NCBI RefSeq assembly: GCF_029892685.1
Contig: NZ_JARXVD010000009.1
Span: 62,001-126,000, forward strand
Length of the DNA: 64,000 bases
Direction: 5' to 3'
DNA from: Mycobacterium sp. OTB74
GTDB lineage: Bacteria; Actinomycetota; Actinomycetes; Mycobacteriales; Mycobacteriaceae
The notes beneath the pieces were generated by a model. It saw nothing but the letters and a program-made list of their open reading frames with translations, made no database searches and had not been told where the DNA came from. This document shows positions 35,354-45,036 of the stretch, piece by piece. Each line of letters starts with the position of its first letter. The stretch's first letter is position 1. Both the position numbers and the translations under genes were made by a program.

Positions 35354-36265
35354 ATGGCCGAACAAAAGTCAGTCTCCGACCTCATTGCCGCGGCACGTGG
35401 TGGATCGGTGCGTGCCGCCGGCCGGCTGCTCAGTCTGGTTGAAAGTGATCGGCGTGCAGAGGTTCTCGAGGCTATCGAGCCCGCGCCGGTGCGTGTCATC
35501 GGCATCACCGGACCGCCGGGAGCGGGCAAGTCGACGACCATCGCGGTGCTGGTGGCGGCCTACCGGGCGCGCGGGCGACGGGTTGCCGTCCTGGCCGTCG
35601 ATCCGTCGTCGCCGTACAGCGGGGGAGCGCTGCTCGGTGACCGGATCCGGATGGCCCAGCACATCAATGACTCCGATGTGCTGATTCGATCGGTTGCTGC
35701 CCGGGGTCACCTGGGTGGACTGGCAGCGGCAGTGCCGGCGGCGATCGGATTGCTCGGCGCGCTGGCCTACGACGTCATTCTCATCGAGACGGTAGGCGTC
35801 GGGCAGTCCGAGATCGAGATCGCGGCGGTTGCCGAGCCGGCGGTGGTGATCCTCAACCCTGGCGCGGGTGACGCGATCCAGGCCGCCAAGGCCGGACTGC
35901 TCGAGGTCGCCGACATCGTCGCGGTCAACAAGGCCGACCGCGAGGGGGCCGATCAAACGGTGCGCGACCTGCATGCAGAAACCGATGCCCCCATCCTGAA
36001 AATCGTTGCGGCCCAAAACCAGGGCATCGACGAGTTGGTCGAGGCCATCGACGACCATCACCGCGCCGACACCCCTGAGCGGCGGGCGGCCCGAGCCCGC
36101 GCCCAACTGCTGTCGTTGGCGCAGAGCGCGCTGCGTAATCACACCCAACTCGACGTGCTCTCGGCGGGGATCGCCACAGGTGAGATCGATGTGTATACGG
36201 CGACCGCGCGGCTGCTCAACCTCAATCACCACACTGATGAGAATGGGGTTACCGGTTTCCAGTAA
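35354..36265 (+). CDS. meaB: MeaB/ArgK-type GTPase, mutase chaperone
   Basis: 303 residues. G3E-family P-loop GTPase: GITGPPGAGKSTTI, DPSSPYSGGALLGDR, LIETVGVGQSEIEIA, NPGAGDAIQAAKAGLLEVADIVAVNKADR (NKAD). Such proteins load and protect B12-dependent acyl-CoA mutases. No mutase is adjacent, but the split mutase at 21-23 kb carries the same class of operator, so this is its likely partner. Mycobacteria normally have another MeaB next to mutAB, so this would be a dedicated second copy. Confidence 0.88.
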   Translation: MAEQKSVSDLIAAARGGSVRAAGRLLSLVESDRRAEVLEAIEPAPVRVIGITGPPGAGKSTTIAVLVAAYRARGRRVAVLAVDPSSPYSGGALLGDRIRMAQHINDSDVLIRSVAARGHLGGLAAAVPAAIGLLGALAYDVILIETVGVGQSEIEIAAVAEPAVVILNPGAGDAIQAAKAGLLEVADIVAVNKADREGADQTVRDLHAETDAPILKIVAAQNQGIDELVEAIDDHHRADTPERRAARARAQLLSLAQSALRNHTQLDVLSAGIATGEIDVYTATARLLNLNHHTDENGVTGFQ

Positions 36266-36317
36266 TGGTGTTGTACGATTTCGCCAACGTATTCTTCCGG
36301 CGTATTTGAGGAACCTC

Positions 36318-36731
36318 ATGCAGAAGCCACTTGCCCCCGAGATTTCCACCTGGCCCGACGAAAACCCGCAGCTCATCGGCAGTCAGTGCGGTGCCTGCGC
36401 GGCGACGGTCTTCCCCAAGCAGCAGTACTGCCCCAAGTGCAGCAAGGCCGAGATGGCCGATCTGCTGCTGCCGCGCCGCGGCAAGGTGATCGCCTGGACC
36501 ACGCAGGGCTTCCCGCCGGGAGCGCCGTATGCCGGCCCGACCGGCAAGGACTTCGTCCCGTTCGGCGTCGGTCTGGTTCAACTCGGCGACGTGGTCCGCG
36601 TCGAGGGCCGCTTGACCGAAAACGACCCGGCCAAGCTGGAATTCGGCATGGAGGTCGAGCTGACCATGGCTCCCTTCGCCACCGATGACGAGGGCAATGA
36701 GCTGGTGACCTTCTGGTTCCAGCCGGTTTAA
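36318..36731 (+). CDS. DUF35 (OB-fold, zinc-ribbon) acyl-CoA-binding partner protein
   Basis: 137 residues. An N-terminal helix, a rubredoxin-like zinc ribbon (CGAC and CPKC, about residues 24-42) and a C-terminal OB fold (GKVIAWTT, PFGVGLVQLGDVVRVEGRL, GMEVELT). DUF35 proteins partner SCP-x-type thiolases or retro-aldolases; ChsH2 with Ltp2 in sterol side-chain removal is the known example. The thiolase gene follows 25 bases downstream, so a complex is very likely. Confidence 0.87.
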   Translation: MQKPLAPEISTWPDENPQLIGSQCGACAATVFPKQQYCPKCSKAEMADLLLPRRGKVIAWTTQGFPPGAPYAGPTGKDFVPFGVGLVQLGDVVRVEGRLTENDPAKLEFGMEVELTMAPFATDDEGNELVTFWFQPV

Positions 36732-36756
36732 TCGAGACGTTCCGAGAGGTTTCACA

Positions 36757-37902
36757 GTGTCTAGCGATGTAGCGATCATCGGTGTCGGAATCCATCCGTT
36801 CGGCCGGTTCGAGAAGACCGCGATGGAGATGGGCGCCGAGGCCATCCAGGCTGCGTTGGCCGACGCCAAGTTGGAGTGGAAGGACATCCAGTTCGGTTTC
36901 GGTGGCAGCTATGAGGTGTCGAACCCGGACGCGGTGACCCGCCTGGTCGGTCTGACCGGCATCACGTTCACCAACGTGTTCAACGCGTGTGCGACGGCGG
37001 CCAGTGCCATCCAGCAGACTGCCGACACCATTCGTCTGGGCAAGTACGACATCGGCATTGCGATCGGTATGGACAAGCACCCGCGCGGTGCTTTCACCGA
37101 CGACCCGGCCAAGCTTGCGCTGCCGCAGTGGTACGCCAACAACGGTCAGTTCGTCACCACCAAGTTCTTCGGGATGAAGGCCAACCACTACATCCACAAG
37201 CACAACATCTCCGAGGAGACGTTGGCACGAGTGGCCAACAAGAATTTCCGTAACGGTGTGCTGAACCCGAATGCGTTCCGGCGCAAGGAGATCTCGGTCG
37301 AGGAGATCATGGCCTCGCCGGTGCTGAACTACCCGCTGCGGCAGTACATGTTCTGTGCGCCTGACGAGGGCGCCGCGGCAATCATCATGTGCCGCGCTGA
37401 CATCGCGCACAAGTACACCGACAAGCCGATCTACGTGCGGGCCAGCGAGATTCGCACTCGGACCGCCGGCGCGTACGAGGTGCACGCAACGTCGGCTCTG
37501 CTGGACGAGGACGTCGCGCCCACCGTCTACGCCGCGCGTGCGGCTTACGAGGCAGCCGGCATCGGCCCCGAGGACGTCGACATCGCACAGCTGCAGGACA
37601 CCGACGCCGGTGCCGAGGTCATCCACATGGCCGAGACCGGACTGTGCGCCGACGGCGAGCAGGAGAAGCTGTTGGCCGACGGCGCCACCGAGATCGGCGG
37701 CTCGCTGCCGATCAACACCGACGGCGGGCTGATCGCCAACGGCGAGCCGATCGGTGCCTCAGGCCTGCGGCAGATGCACGAGTTGGTGCGTCAGCTGCGT
37801 GGCGAGGCCGGCGACCGTCAGGTACCTGGTAACCCGCGGGTCGGCCTGGCCCAGGTCTACGGCGCGCCGGGCACCGCATCGGCGACCATCCTGTCGCTGT
37901 AG
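36757..37902 (+). CDS. Thiolase-family lipid-transfer-like protein (Ltp/SCP-x type)
   Basis: 381 residues, thiolase fold. The nucleophile region is FNACATAASAI (Cys near residue 76). The C-terminal signature that in thiolases reads GHPxGASG is NGEPIGASG here, so the catalytic His is replaced by Glu. Together with the DUF35 partner this argues for aldolase-like C-C cleavage, as in Ltp2, rather than ordinary thiolysis; that is inference. The start is GTG 36757. Confidence 0.85.
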   Translation: MSSDVAIIGVGIHPFGRFEKTAMEMGAEAIQAALADAKLEWKDIQFGFGGSYEVSNPDAVTRLVGLTGITFTNVFNACATAASAIQQTADTIRLGKYDIGIAIGMDKHPRGAFTDDPAKLALPQWYANNGQFVTTKFFGMKANHYIHKHNISEETLARVANKNFRNGVLNPNAFRRKEISVEEIMASPVLNYPLRQYMFCAPDEGAAAIIMCRADIAHKYTDKPIYVRASEIRTRTAGAYEVHATSALLDEDVAPTVYAARAAYEAAGIGPEDVDIAQLQDTDAGAEVIHMAETGLCADGEQEKLLADGATEIGGSLPINTDGGLIANGEPIGASGLRQMHELVRQLRGEAGDRQVPGNPRVGLAQVYGAPGTASATILSL

Positions 37903-37915
37903 TTTTCTCGCGAGC

Positions 37916-37962
37916 AGACTCAAATGTCCCGAAACACAGCGTGTTGCGGGACATTTGCGTCT
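37916..37962. terminator. Hairpin between thiolase and crotonase-fold gene
   Basis: CAAATGTCCCGAAACAC (37921-37937) pairs with GTGTTGCGGGACATTTG (37941-37957) with one mismatch and a 3-base loop; AGAC and GTCT extend it outward. It lies 13 bases after the thiolase stop and could terminate or attenuate before the next gene. Confidence 0.65.
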
Positions 37963-37990
37963 TCCCATGGACTTAAGGAAAGGTGCCCTC

Positions 37991-38899
37991 ATGGCTGCAG
38001 AAAACGTTGAGTACAAGTACGTCACGTACGAAACCCTGGACGAGGGCACCATCGCCCGGATCATGCTGAACCGGCCGCAGGCGCGCAACGCGCAGAACCG
38101 CGGTCTACTGGTGGATCTGCATGACGCGTTCCTGCGCGCCGAAGAAGACGACACCGTCCGCGTGGTGATCCTGGGCGGCAACGGTCCGATGTTCTCCTCC
38201 GGCCATGACCTGGGGTCGGCCGAGCAGCGCAGCGAATACATGCCGGGCCCGGATCAGCACCCCAGCTTCCGGGGTAACGGCGCCACCCGTCAGGGCGCCG
38301 AGAGCCTGATGATTCAGGAATGGCACTACTTCTTCGAGAACACCCTCCGCTGGCGGAATCTGCGCAAGATCACCGTCGCCTCGGTACACGGTGACGTGTA
38401 CGCCGCGGCGTTGATGCTGATGTGGTCGTGTGACCTGATCGTGGCCGCCGACAACACCCGCTTCGCCGACGTGGTGGGCACCCGGCTGGGCATGTGCGGT
38501 GTCGAATACTTCGCGCACCCTTGGGAATTCGGGCCCCGTAAGACCAAGGAACTGATGCTCACCGGCGATACCCTGTCGGTGGAAGAGGCGCACGCCCTGG
38601 GCATGGTGTCCAAGGTCTTCCCGGCCGAGGAATTGGCCGACAAGACCCTGGAATTCGCCCGCCGGATCGCCAAGGTGCCGACCATGGCCGCGCTGCTGAT
38701 CAAGGAATCGGTGAACCAGACGCAGGACAACCAGGGTTTCTACAACTCGCTGCACGCCTGCTTCACCATGCACCAGCTGAATCACAGCCACTGGGCGCAG
38801 GTGCACGAGAACAGTTTCCCGGTCGGATTGGCCGAGGACGGTCTGGAGGACTGGAAGACCGCCGGCCCGCCGAAGGCTGCGGTCAAAGACCAGCCGTAG
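37991..38899 (+). CDS. Crotonase-fold protein (enoyl-CoA hydratase family)
   Basis: 302 residues. LNRPQARNAQNRGLLVDL, the oxyanion loop GGNGPMFSSGHDLGS and the second half DVYAAALMLMWSCDLIVAAD identify the fold. An insertion of about 40 residues (residues 75-115) separates them. Both glutamates expected for hydratases are missing (Met and Val at the positions I align), so another acyl-CoA reaction is likely. Preceded by a hairpin after the thiolase gene; convergent with the KstD-like gene. Confidence 0.82.
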   Translation: MAAENVEYKYVTYETLDEGTIARIMLNRPQARNAQNRGLLVDLHDAFLRAEEDDTVRVVILGGNGPMFSSGHDLGSAEQRSEYMPGPDQHPSFRGNGATRQGAESLMIQEWHYFFENTLRWRNLRKITVASVHGDVYAAALMLMWSCDLIVAADNTRFADVVGTRLGMCGVEYFAHPWEFGPRKTKELMLTGDTLSVEEAHALGMVSKVFPAEELADKTLEFARRIAKVPTMAALLIKESVNQTQDNQGFYNSLHACFTMHQLNHSHWAQVHENSFPVGLAEDGLEDWKTAGPPKAAVKDQP

Positions 38900-38964
38900 G
38901 TTCTTTGGCTGCGGTCGCAAACCACACGGGCCACATCAGTCCCGTCGTTACGCGAGGTCAGTTA

Positions 38965-39023
38965 TGCCCGCCTCTGTGCGACAACCGTTGTGCTGCAACG
39001 AAGTTGTCGCACCGAGGCGGGCA
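38965..39023. repeat. Inverted-repeat element, copy 4
   Basis: Arms 38965-38984 and 39004-39023 (TGCCCGCCTCTGTGCGACAA, one mismatch with the complement) around a 19-base core, between the convergent crotonase-fold and KstD-like genes. Confidence 0.78.
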
Positions 39024-39103
39024 AATCTACCTGGTTCTCCAGTAGGGACCCATGAGGCAGATGTGACCAGAGGCGGCCGCACCGGCGGAGCGCACAGAAT
39101 CCG

Positions 39104-40741
39104 CTAGGACGCTGACTCGCCGGTCGCGGCGGCGTATCCGCTGCGGTAACCGAAAACCATTGCCGGACCGAGGGTTCCGCCGGCGCCGCCGTAGGCCTTG
39201 CCGGTGACTCCGGCCATTGCATTGCCCGCCGCATACAGCCCCGGGATCACCGATCCGTTTACGTGGCGTACGGCGCCATCGCGGTCGGTGCGTGGCCCAC
39301 CCTTGGTGCCCATCGCACCGACGGTCACGGGCACGGCGAAGTACGGGGCGGTGTCGATGGGACCGAGGGTCTTCAGCGCCGGGGTTGCTCCGGCGGCGTC
39401 GCCCCAGTACCCGTCGTATGCGCTGGAGCCGCGGCCAAAGTCAGGGTCAACCTCGTTGGCCACGTTGGCATTCCACGCCGCGAGGGTGGCGGCCAGACCC
39501 GCCGCCGAGATACCGGTCTTGGCCTCCAGCTCTTCGAGGGTGGCCGACTGGCAGAACCAGTCCGGCACTTCGTCGCTCCCCGTCGCTCCGCTCGCCCCGG
39601 CCCCTTCGGGATCGACGCCGAGAAATCCGTACTTCTTCAGGTGCAGTGAGTCGAAAACGATCCAGGCCGGGTCGTTCAGGTAGCCGAACCGCGGATCGAG
39701 GTGATGGAACGGCCCGGCCATCGAGTTGTATTCGCCGGCTTCGTTCAGGAAACGTCGCCCGGCCCGGTTGACGATGATGCTGCGCGGACGAGTGCGCTCC
39801 AGGCGTACGCTGCGGCTGCGTGGCTTGCCCTCGAAGGTGTCACCAGGGATCTGCACGATGGGCACCCACCAGGCCTCGCCCATGTTGGCCAGATCGGCAC
39901 CCTGCGCCATGGCCATCCGCAGGCCGTCGCCGGTGTTGTTGGGCGGGGACACCGGTCCATGCATGGGGCCCCGAAGATAGGCGTCGACCAGCTCGTCATC
40001 CCACTCGAACCCGCCGGTGGCCAGCACCACGCCGCGGCGAGCACCGACGCGGATCTCCATGCCGCCCACGTTGATCCGCACGCCGGTGATCCGGCCGTCG
40101 GCGGCATACAACTCGAGCGCGCGGGCCTCGGTCACCGGCACGATGCCGCGGTCCAGCAGCCCTTTGAGCAGCCCGGCGATCAGCGCGGTGCCGGCCACGC
40201 ATACGTCGGCGTCATCGACGACGGCGTGGATGCGAGCGCGGGTTTCGGCGTCGATACCGACATTGCTGAAGTCGGCCGGAAATGAGGTGATGCGGTCGCG
40301 CCAGTCGCCGACTTCGGCCAGATTGAACGGCTTGGCATTCAGGGAGCGACCACCGCCGGGTTGTCCACCGGGCAGTTCGGGCTTGTAGTCGGGGAAGCCC
40401 TCGGCCACCTCGAACTTCAGATCGCTGTGTGCCTCGATGAAGTCCAACATCTGAGGCCCGGTGCGGACGAAGGTCTCGACCAGTGCCGTGTCCATGGCGC
40501 CGAGCGACTGGGCTTCCAGATACTTGAGGGCATCCTCGACGGTCAGCTCACCACCGGCGGCCCGGTTGTGCGCCGGAATCCAGGCGATACCACCGGACAC
40601 CGCCGTCGTGCCACCGATCGTTGCGGCCTTTTCGTACACCGCCACCTCGGCGCCGTTGACCGCCGCCGTCAGCGCCGCGGTCAAGCCGGCCCCGCCGGTG
40701 CCGAGTACGACGACGTCGACCTCACGATCCCAATTGCTCAC
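39104..40741 (-). CDS. KstD-like FAD-dependent dehydrogenase
   Basis: 545 residues of the 3-ketosteroid-delta1-dehydrogenase/fumarate reductase flavoprotein family. FAD-binding VDVVVLGTGGAGLTAALTAA, FPDYKPELPGG, GVVLATGGFEWD, the catalytic Tyr segment APYFAVPVTVGAMGTKGG and GLYAAGNAMAG near the C-terminus. It would desaturate a ring ketone. A short extra piece (PEGAGASGATGSDE, about residues 381-394) is encoded by a GGGGCGAGCGRAGCGACG repeat that also occurs at 48.9 kb, so this loop is probably a repeat insertion. GTG start at 40741. It is downstream of the IclR gene on the same strand. Confidence 0.85.
   Translation of the reverse strand: MSNWDREVDVVVLGTGGAGLTAALTAAVNGAEVAVYEKAATIGGTTAVSGGIAWIPAHNRAAGGELTVEDALKYLEAQSLGAMDTALVETFVRTGPQMLDFIEAHSDLKFEVAEGFPDYKPELPGGQPGGGRSLNAKPFNLAEVGDWRDRITSFPADFSNVGIDAETRARIHAVVDDADVCVAGTALIAGLLKGLLDRGIVPVTEARALELYAADGRITGVRINVGGMEIRVGARRGVVLATGGFEWDDELVDAYLRGPMHGPVSPPNNTGDGLRMAMAQGADLANMGEAWWVPIVQIPGDTFEGKPRSRSVRLERTRPRSIIVNRAGRRFLNEAGEYNSMAGPFHHLDPRFGYLNDPAWIVFDSLHLKKYGFLGVDPEGAGASGATGSDEVPDWFCQSATLEELEAKTGISAAGLAATLAAWNANVANEVDPDFGRGSSAYDGYWGDAAGATPALKTLGPIDTAPYFAVPVTVGAMGTKGGPRTDRDGAVRHVNGSVIPGLYAAGNAMAGVTGKAYGGAGGTLGPAMVFGYRSGYAAATGESAS
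39577..39600 (-). repeat. Short AGCGAAGCG-family repeat inserted in a coding region
   Basis: On the minus strand this 24-base stretch (core GGGGCGAGCGGAGCGACG) differs by one base from 48926-48949. It lies in frame within the KstD-like gene and encodes a Gly/Ala/Ser loop. Confidence 0.65.
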
Positions 40742-40783
40742 GGGCCCAAATCCTTTCGGTCGGCTGAATGATCAGCAGACGAA

Positions 40784-41494
40784 TCAGCTCAGTATGTCCG
40801 TCAACCGCTGCGCGGCCGCGATAACGGTGTCTCTGCCCTTCAACAGAACGTCCTCGCGGTGCGATATGACGTTGATGCAGGTCGGAGGTGACGGAGGACG
40901 CCGGCGGACCGGAACGGCCAATCCGAAGGTATCTGGTTCGATCTCGCCGTGGGTGATAACCCAGCCTTGTTCGCGGGTCTGCGGAACCAACTCACGTTCG
41001 TCCGGGCGTGGCGCCATGCTGGACAGTAGCGCAACGCCGGCGGCGCCCCGATCCAGGGGTTCACGGCTGCCTTCGTGAAATGTCAGTTGGTAGAAGACCA
41101 GTGTCGGCACGATGACGGCGATGGCTACCTGCTGGTCGCCTTCGGCCACCAGCAGCGAGACTGTTGCGCCGAGGTCATCGGCCAGCGTGCGCAGGGTCGG
41201 GACGCACAACTGGCGCAGGTTGTTGTCAAAGGACGCACCGAGCGCAGCCAGTGCCGCGGCGGGCCGGTAGCGCCCGTCTTCGCCCTTGGTGATGTAGCGG
41301 TGCTGTACCAGCGTGGACAGCAGTCGGTAGGCGATGGTCCGGTGCACGCCGACGTGATCGGCAACCTGTTGTGCGGTCACTCCGGCGGGGGACGTGGACA
41401 CGGCCTGGAGTGCACTGAGTCCCCGGCTCAGGGTCTGTGACCCGACCGCCGCTTTGTCTACGGCGTTTCCGTCCACGGCCTTGACAGCGGCCAT
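40784..41494 (-). CDS. IclR-family transcriptional regulator
   Basis: 236 residues. N-terminal winged helix (QTLSRGLSALQAVSTSPAGVTAQQVADHVGVHRTIAYRLLSTLVQHRYITKG) and a C-terminal effector-binding domain. IclR proteins often control aromatic and mhp/hca-type pathways by binding an aromatic acid. It is divergent from mhpC-mhpA-mhpB and lies upstream of the KstD-like gene, so it likely controls both directions from the symmetric sequences between 41531 and 41592. Confidence 0.88.
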   Translation of the reverse strand: MAAVKAVDGNAVDKAAVGSQTLSRGLSALQAVSTSPAGVTAQQVADHVGVHRTIAYRLLSTLVQHRYITKGEDGRYRPAAALAALGASFDNNLRQLCVPTLRTLADDLGATVSLLVAEGDQQVAIAVIVPTLVFYQLTFHEGSREPLDRGAAGVALLSSMAPRPDERELVPQTREQGWVITHGEIEPDTFGLAVPVRRRPPSPPTCINVISHREDVLLKGRDTVIAAAQRLTDILS

Positions 41495-41530
41495 CAGGAG
41501 AGTGATGCTCTATACATAGTGCACATGATA

Positions 41531-41592
41531 GTGCGATATTAGCACATATCGATTGCAGAACAAGAGAATGTCATTTCCGCTATAGATAGCGG
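41531..41592. promoter_or_regulatory. Candidate IclR control region
   Basis: GTGC-gatatta-GCAC (41531-41545) and CCGCTAT-AG-ATAGCGG (41577-41592) are inverted repeats in the 122-base gap between the IclR gene and mhpC. A weak GAGAAT-GTC-ATTTCC (41564-41578) recalls the shared motif of the middle region. Which of these binds the regulator is not known. Confidence 0.5.
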
Positions 41593-41616
41593 GTAACTAT
41601 AAGGAGGCGGGGCCGC

Positions 41617-42498
41617 ATGGAGGTGTCCGAGCGCAAGTTCGAGAGCATCTGGAGTGATCTCCAGGGCGTCGCGTTCTCGCAGGGCTACCTCGATGTCGCG
41701 GGGGTGCGTACCCGCTACCTGCACGCCGGTGGCAAGAGCAAGCCAACCCTGGTGCTGCTGCACGGATCCGGCGGCCACGCCGAGGCCTACGTGCGCAATC
41801 TCGAGGCCCACGCCGAGCACTTCTCGACCTGGTCCATCGACATGCTGGGCCACGGTTACACCGACAAGCCCGGCCATCTGCTTGAGGTCTCGCACTACGT
41901 CGATCACCTGATCGCGTTCTTCGACACCATCGGTGCCGACAAGGTGTACCTGTCCGGTGAATCGCTTGGTGGCTGGGTGGCGGCCCGAGCCGCCTCCGAC
42001 CATCCCCACCGCATCGAGCGCCTGGTGCTGAACACCGCCGGCGGATCGCAGGCCGACCCCGAGGTTATGAAGCGGATCATCACGCTGTCCATGGCGGCTG
42101 CGGAGAACCCGTCATGGGAAACCGTGCAGGCCCGGATCAAGTGGCTGATGGCCGACAAGTCCAAGGACTATGACGACATCGTCGCCAGCCGGCAGCATAT
42201 CTATCAACTGCCGGGCTTCGTGGCCGCGATGAGCGACATCATGGCTCTGCAGGACCCGGTCATCCGGCAGCGGAACCTGCTGGGCCCCAACGAATACGGT
42301 GCCATCAAGGCCCCGACCCTGGTGCTGTGGACCAGCGACGACCCGACTGCAGACGTCAGTGAAGGCCGACGCATCTCCGAGATGATCCCGGGCGCCCGGT
42401 TCATCGTGATGCCCGACTGTGGTCACTGGCCGCAGTACGAAGATCCGACCGAGTTCAACAAGATCCATATCGACTTCCTGCTGGGGCGCGACGCGTGA
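41617..42498 (+). CDS. mhpC: Meta-cleavage product hydrolase
   Basis: 293 residues, alpha/beta hydrolase. Oxyanion region [12 protein letters not shown], nucleophile elbow GESLGG (Ser near residue 115), acid Asp in WTSDDPT, and His in CGHWPQYE. Length and motifs match MhpC, which splits the C-C bond of 2-hydroxy-6-oxo-dienoate ring-cleavage products. It is followed, with a GTGA overlap, by mhpA and then mhpB. First gene of the long plus-strand cluster; GGAGG upstream of the ATG. Confidence 0.88.
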   Translation: MEVSERKFESIWSDLQGVAFSQGYLDVAGVRTRYLHAGGKSKPTLVLLHGSGGHAEAYVRNLEAHAEHFSTWSIDMLGHGYTDKPGHLLEVSHYVDHLIAFFDTIGADKVYLSGESLGGWVAARAASDHPHRIERLVLNTAGGSQADPEVMKRIITLSMAAAENPSWETVQARIKWLMADKSKDYDDIVASRQHIYQLPGFVAAMSDIMALQDPVIRQRNLLGPNEYGAIKAPTLVLWTSDDPTADVSEGRRISEMIPGARFIVMPDCGHWPQYEDPTEFNKIHIDFLLGRDA

Positions 42499-44174
42499 CC
42501 GATTCCGTGGATGTCGTGATCGTCGGCGCCGGCCCGGTGGGGCTGACACTGGCGAACATCCTGGGCCTGCAGGGCATTCGGACGCTCCTCATCGAGGAGC
42601 GCGACTGCCTGATCGACTACCCTCGCGGCGTCGGGCTGGACGACGAGTCGCTGCGGGCATTCCAGTCGATCGGCGTGGTGGACAACGTGTTGCCGCACAC
42701 CGTGCCCAACCAGATCCTGCGGTTCTACGACGGCAAGCGCCGACTACTGGCCGAAATGGCTCCGGCCAACCCGCTTTACGGCTGGCCCCGGCGTAACGGC
42801 TTCGTGCAGCCGATGGTCGACGCCGAGTTACTGCGCGGCCTGGAACGCTTCGAACACGTGAATGTGCGCTGGGGCACCCAAATGTCGACCTGCACTCAGG
42901 ACGCCGACGGGGTCACCGTTGAGATCGACGGTGCTGAGCCGGTGCGCGCCAAATATGTGGTCGGATGCGATGGTGGGCGCAGCGCCACCCGGCACATCAT
43001 GGGTGTGAGCTTCGAGGGAACGACGTCCGAAACCCGTTGGCTGGTCATCGATGTCGCCACCGATCCACTGGGGCATCCCAACAGTGAGGTCGGTGCCGAT
43101 CCCTCCCGCCCGTATGCCTGCATTTCCATTGCGCACGGTATCCGCCGGTTCGAGTTCATGATCCATGCCGACGAATCCGACGAACAGGTCGAACAGCCCG
43201 AGTTCATCGCCCGGATGCTCAAGCCGTTCGTGCCGTACCCCGAACGCGTCGAGGTGATCCGGCACCGCGTCTACACCCACCACTCGAGGATCGCCGGAAC
43301 GTTCCGCAAGGACCGGATGCTGCTGGCCGGTGATGCGGCCCATCTGATGCCGGTATGGCAGGGCCAGGGCTACAACAGCGGCATCCGCGATGCCTTCAAC
43401 TTGGGCTGGAAGCTGTCCGCAGTTGTCAACGGGCAAGCCGGTGACGCACTGTTGGACACCTACGACATCGAACGGCGCAAGCACGCCCGCGCCATGATCG
43501 ACCTTTCCACCCTGGTTGGTCGTGTCATCTCACCGACGGGTCGTCGTGTTGCGGCATTGCGGGACGCGGTGATTCGTGCCGCTGCAGTGGTTCCCACCCT
43601 CAAGCGTTACATCCTGGAGATGCGGTTCAAGCCGATGCCGCGCTACGAGCAGGGCGCGGTGGTGCACCTCACGAAACCGACCGACACCGCACCGGCCGGC
43701 ACCTTGTTCATCCAGCCCCGGGTGGACACCCGCGATAAGCAGAACGTCTTGCTCGACGACGTACTCGGTACGGGTTTCGCTATCCTCAGCTGGAACAACA
43801 ACCCGCGAAAACTGCTGGGCGAAGAAGCCTTCGCATTGTGGCGCAGCTTCGGTGCGACGTTCGTCGCGGTCCGCCCGAGCACCCAGCTGAACTGGACCGG
43901 CCACGACGACCCCGAGGTCGTCATCGTCGGCGATCGCACCGGTGCGCTCAAAACATGGTTTGACGGCCATGCCGAATCGGTGCTGTTCCTTCGGCCGGAC
44001 CGATGCATCGCCGCGGCCGGAATTGCCCAATTGGCACCCGAACTCAGCGACAAGCTGGCCAAGGTCCTGCATCTCACGCCGGGAGGCTCTCATGGAAACG
44101 CAACTGGCTCTGTGCTGCATGTCGCACAGCCCGCTGCTGAATCTGCCGGGACCATCACCGGAGCTGCTGGATGA
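42495..44174 (+). CDS. mhpA: FAD-dependent aromatic ring hydroxylase (MhpA)
   Basis: 559 residues, very like E. coli MhpA from memory: [42 protein letters not shown], the DG motif [13 protein letters not shown], and [21 protein letters not shown] with [10 protein letters not shown]. It hydroxylates a 3-hydroxyphenyl compound ortho to the OH with NAD(P)H and O2, giving a catechol for MhpB. The C-terminal tail of about 28 residues overlaps mhpB by 83 bases and does not look conserved; the original stop may have been lost. Confidence 0.9.
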   Translation: MTDSVDVVIVGAGPVGLTLANILGLQGIRTLLIEERDCLIDYPRGVGLDDESLRAFQSIGVVDNVLPHTVPNQILRFYDGKRRLLAEMAPANPLYGWPRRNGFVQPMVDAELLRGLERFEHVNVRWGTQMSTCTQDADGVTVEIDGAEPVRAKYVVGCDGGRSATRHIMGVSFEGTTSETRWLVIDVATDPLGHPNSEVGADPSRPYACISIAHGIRRFEFMIHADESDEQVEQPEFIARMLKPFVPYPERVEVIRHRVYTHHSRIAGTFRKDRMLLAGDAAHLMPVWQGQGYNSGIRDAFNLGWKLSAVVNGQAGDALLDTYDIERRKHARAMIDLSTLVGRVISPTGRRVAALRDAVIRAAAVVPTLKRYILEMRFKPMPRYEQGAVVHLTKPTDTAPAGTLFIQPRVDTRDKQNVLLDDVLGTGFAILSWNNNPRKLLGEEAFALWRSFGATFVAVRPSTQLNWTGHDDPEVVIVGDRTGALKTWFDGHAESVLFLRPDRCIAAAGIAQLAPELSDKLAKVLHLTPGGSHGNATGSVLHVAQPAAESAGTITGAAG

Positions 44175-45036
44175 CATCTACGGAGCCATTGCGCAGGCCC
44201 GCGACGCCGTACGGGCCTTCGACCCCGAGCTGGTCGTCATCTTCTCGCCGGACCACTACAACGGGTTCTTCTACCGCACCATGCCGCCGTTCGCGATCGG
44301 GATCGCAGCGTCCGGAGTCGGCGATTACGGCACCCAGAGCGGACCGCTGAACGTGCCCAGTGAGCTTGCCACCCAATGTGTTTCGTCCGTCATGGAGGCA
44401 GGGGTCGATGTCGCGCTGTCCGCGGCGATGGACGTCGACCACGGCACCGTGCAGCCCCTGCAGGGACTGTTCGGTGACGCCACCGCCAAGCCGGTGATCC
44501 CGATCTTCATCAACTCGGTGGCCACGCCCTTAGGGCCGATTCGTCGGGTACGGGCGCTCGGCGCCGCGGTCGGGGAGTTCCTCTCCGGATTGGGCAAGCG
44601 CGTGCTGATCGTGGGCTCCGGTGGGCTGTCGCATGATCCGCCGGTGCCGACACTGGCCACCGCGCCGCCCGCCGCGCACGGTCGAATCGTGCACGGCGAA
44701 CCGATGAGTGCCGAGGGCCGCATGGCCCGCCAGCAGACCGTGATGACGGCCGCACATGAATTCGCCCATGGCGACAGCCAATTGCACCCGCTGAACCCGG
44801 AATGGGACCGGGCACTGCTGGACCTGCTGGACTCCGGCCGGATCGACGAGGTCGACGGCTGGACCAACGAATGGATCGCTGAAACCGCGGGCAACTCGGC
44901 GCATGAGGTGCGTACGTGGGTTGCGGCCTATTCAGCCCTGGCGACAGCGGGTGGCTATCGGAGCACATTCGGCTATTACCGGGAGGCGGAGGAACTGTTG
45001 GCGGGGTTTGCGATTCGGGTGGCGGTGCCGGCGTGA
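44092..45036 (+). CDS. mhpB: Type III extradiol catechol dioxygenase (MhpB)
   Basis: 314 residues, the same length as E. coli MhpB, with matching blocks: [67 protein letters not shown] and [13 protein letters not shown] [16 protein letters not shown] LigB-type Fe(II) enzyme, it opens the catechol ring next to the hydroxyls. The start ATG at 44092 has GGGAGG just upstream and lies inside the end of mhpA. Confidence 0.93.
   Translation: METQLALCCMSHSPLLNLPGPSPELLDDIYGAIAQARDAVRAFDPELVVIFSPDHYNGFFYRTMPPFAIGIAASGVGDYGTQSGPLNVPSELATQCVSSVMEAGVDVALSAAMDVDHGTVQPLQGLFGDATAKPVIPIFINSVATPLGPIRRVRALGAAVGEFLSGLGKRVLIVGSGGLSHDPPVPTLATAPPAAHGRIVHGEPMSAEGRMARQQTVMTAAHEFAHGDSQLHPLNPEWDRALLDLLDSGRIDEVDGWTNEWIAETAGNSAHEVRTWVAAYSALATAGGYRSTFGYYREAEELLAGFAIRVAVPA

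Noticed and set aside
41564..41578. A sixth site of the shared operator motif before mhpC
   Set aside because: GAGAAT-GTC-ATTTCC matches only one arm well and lies among better IclR-type symmetry, so it is not counted.
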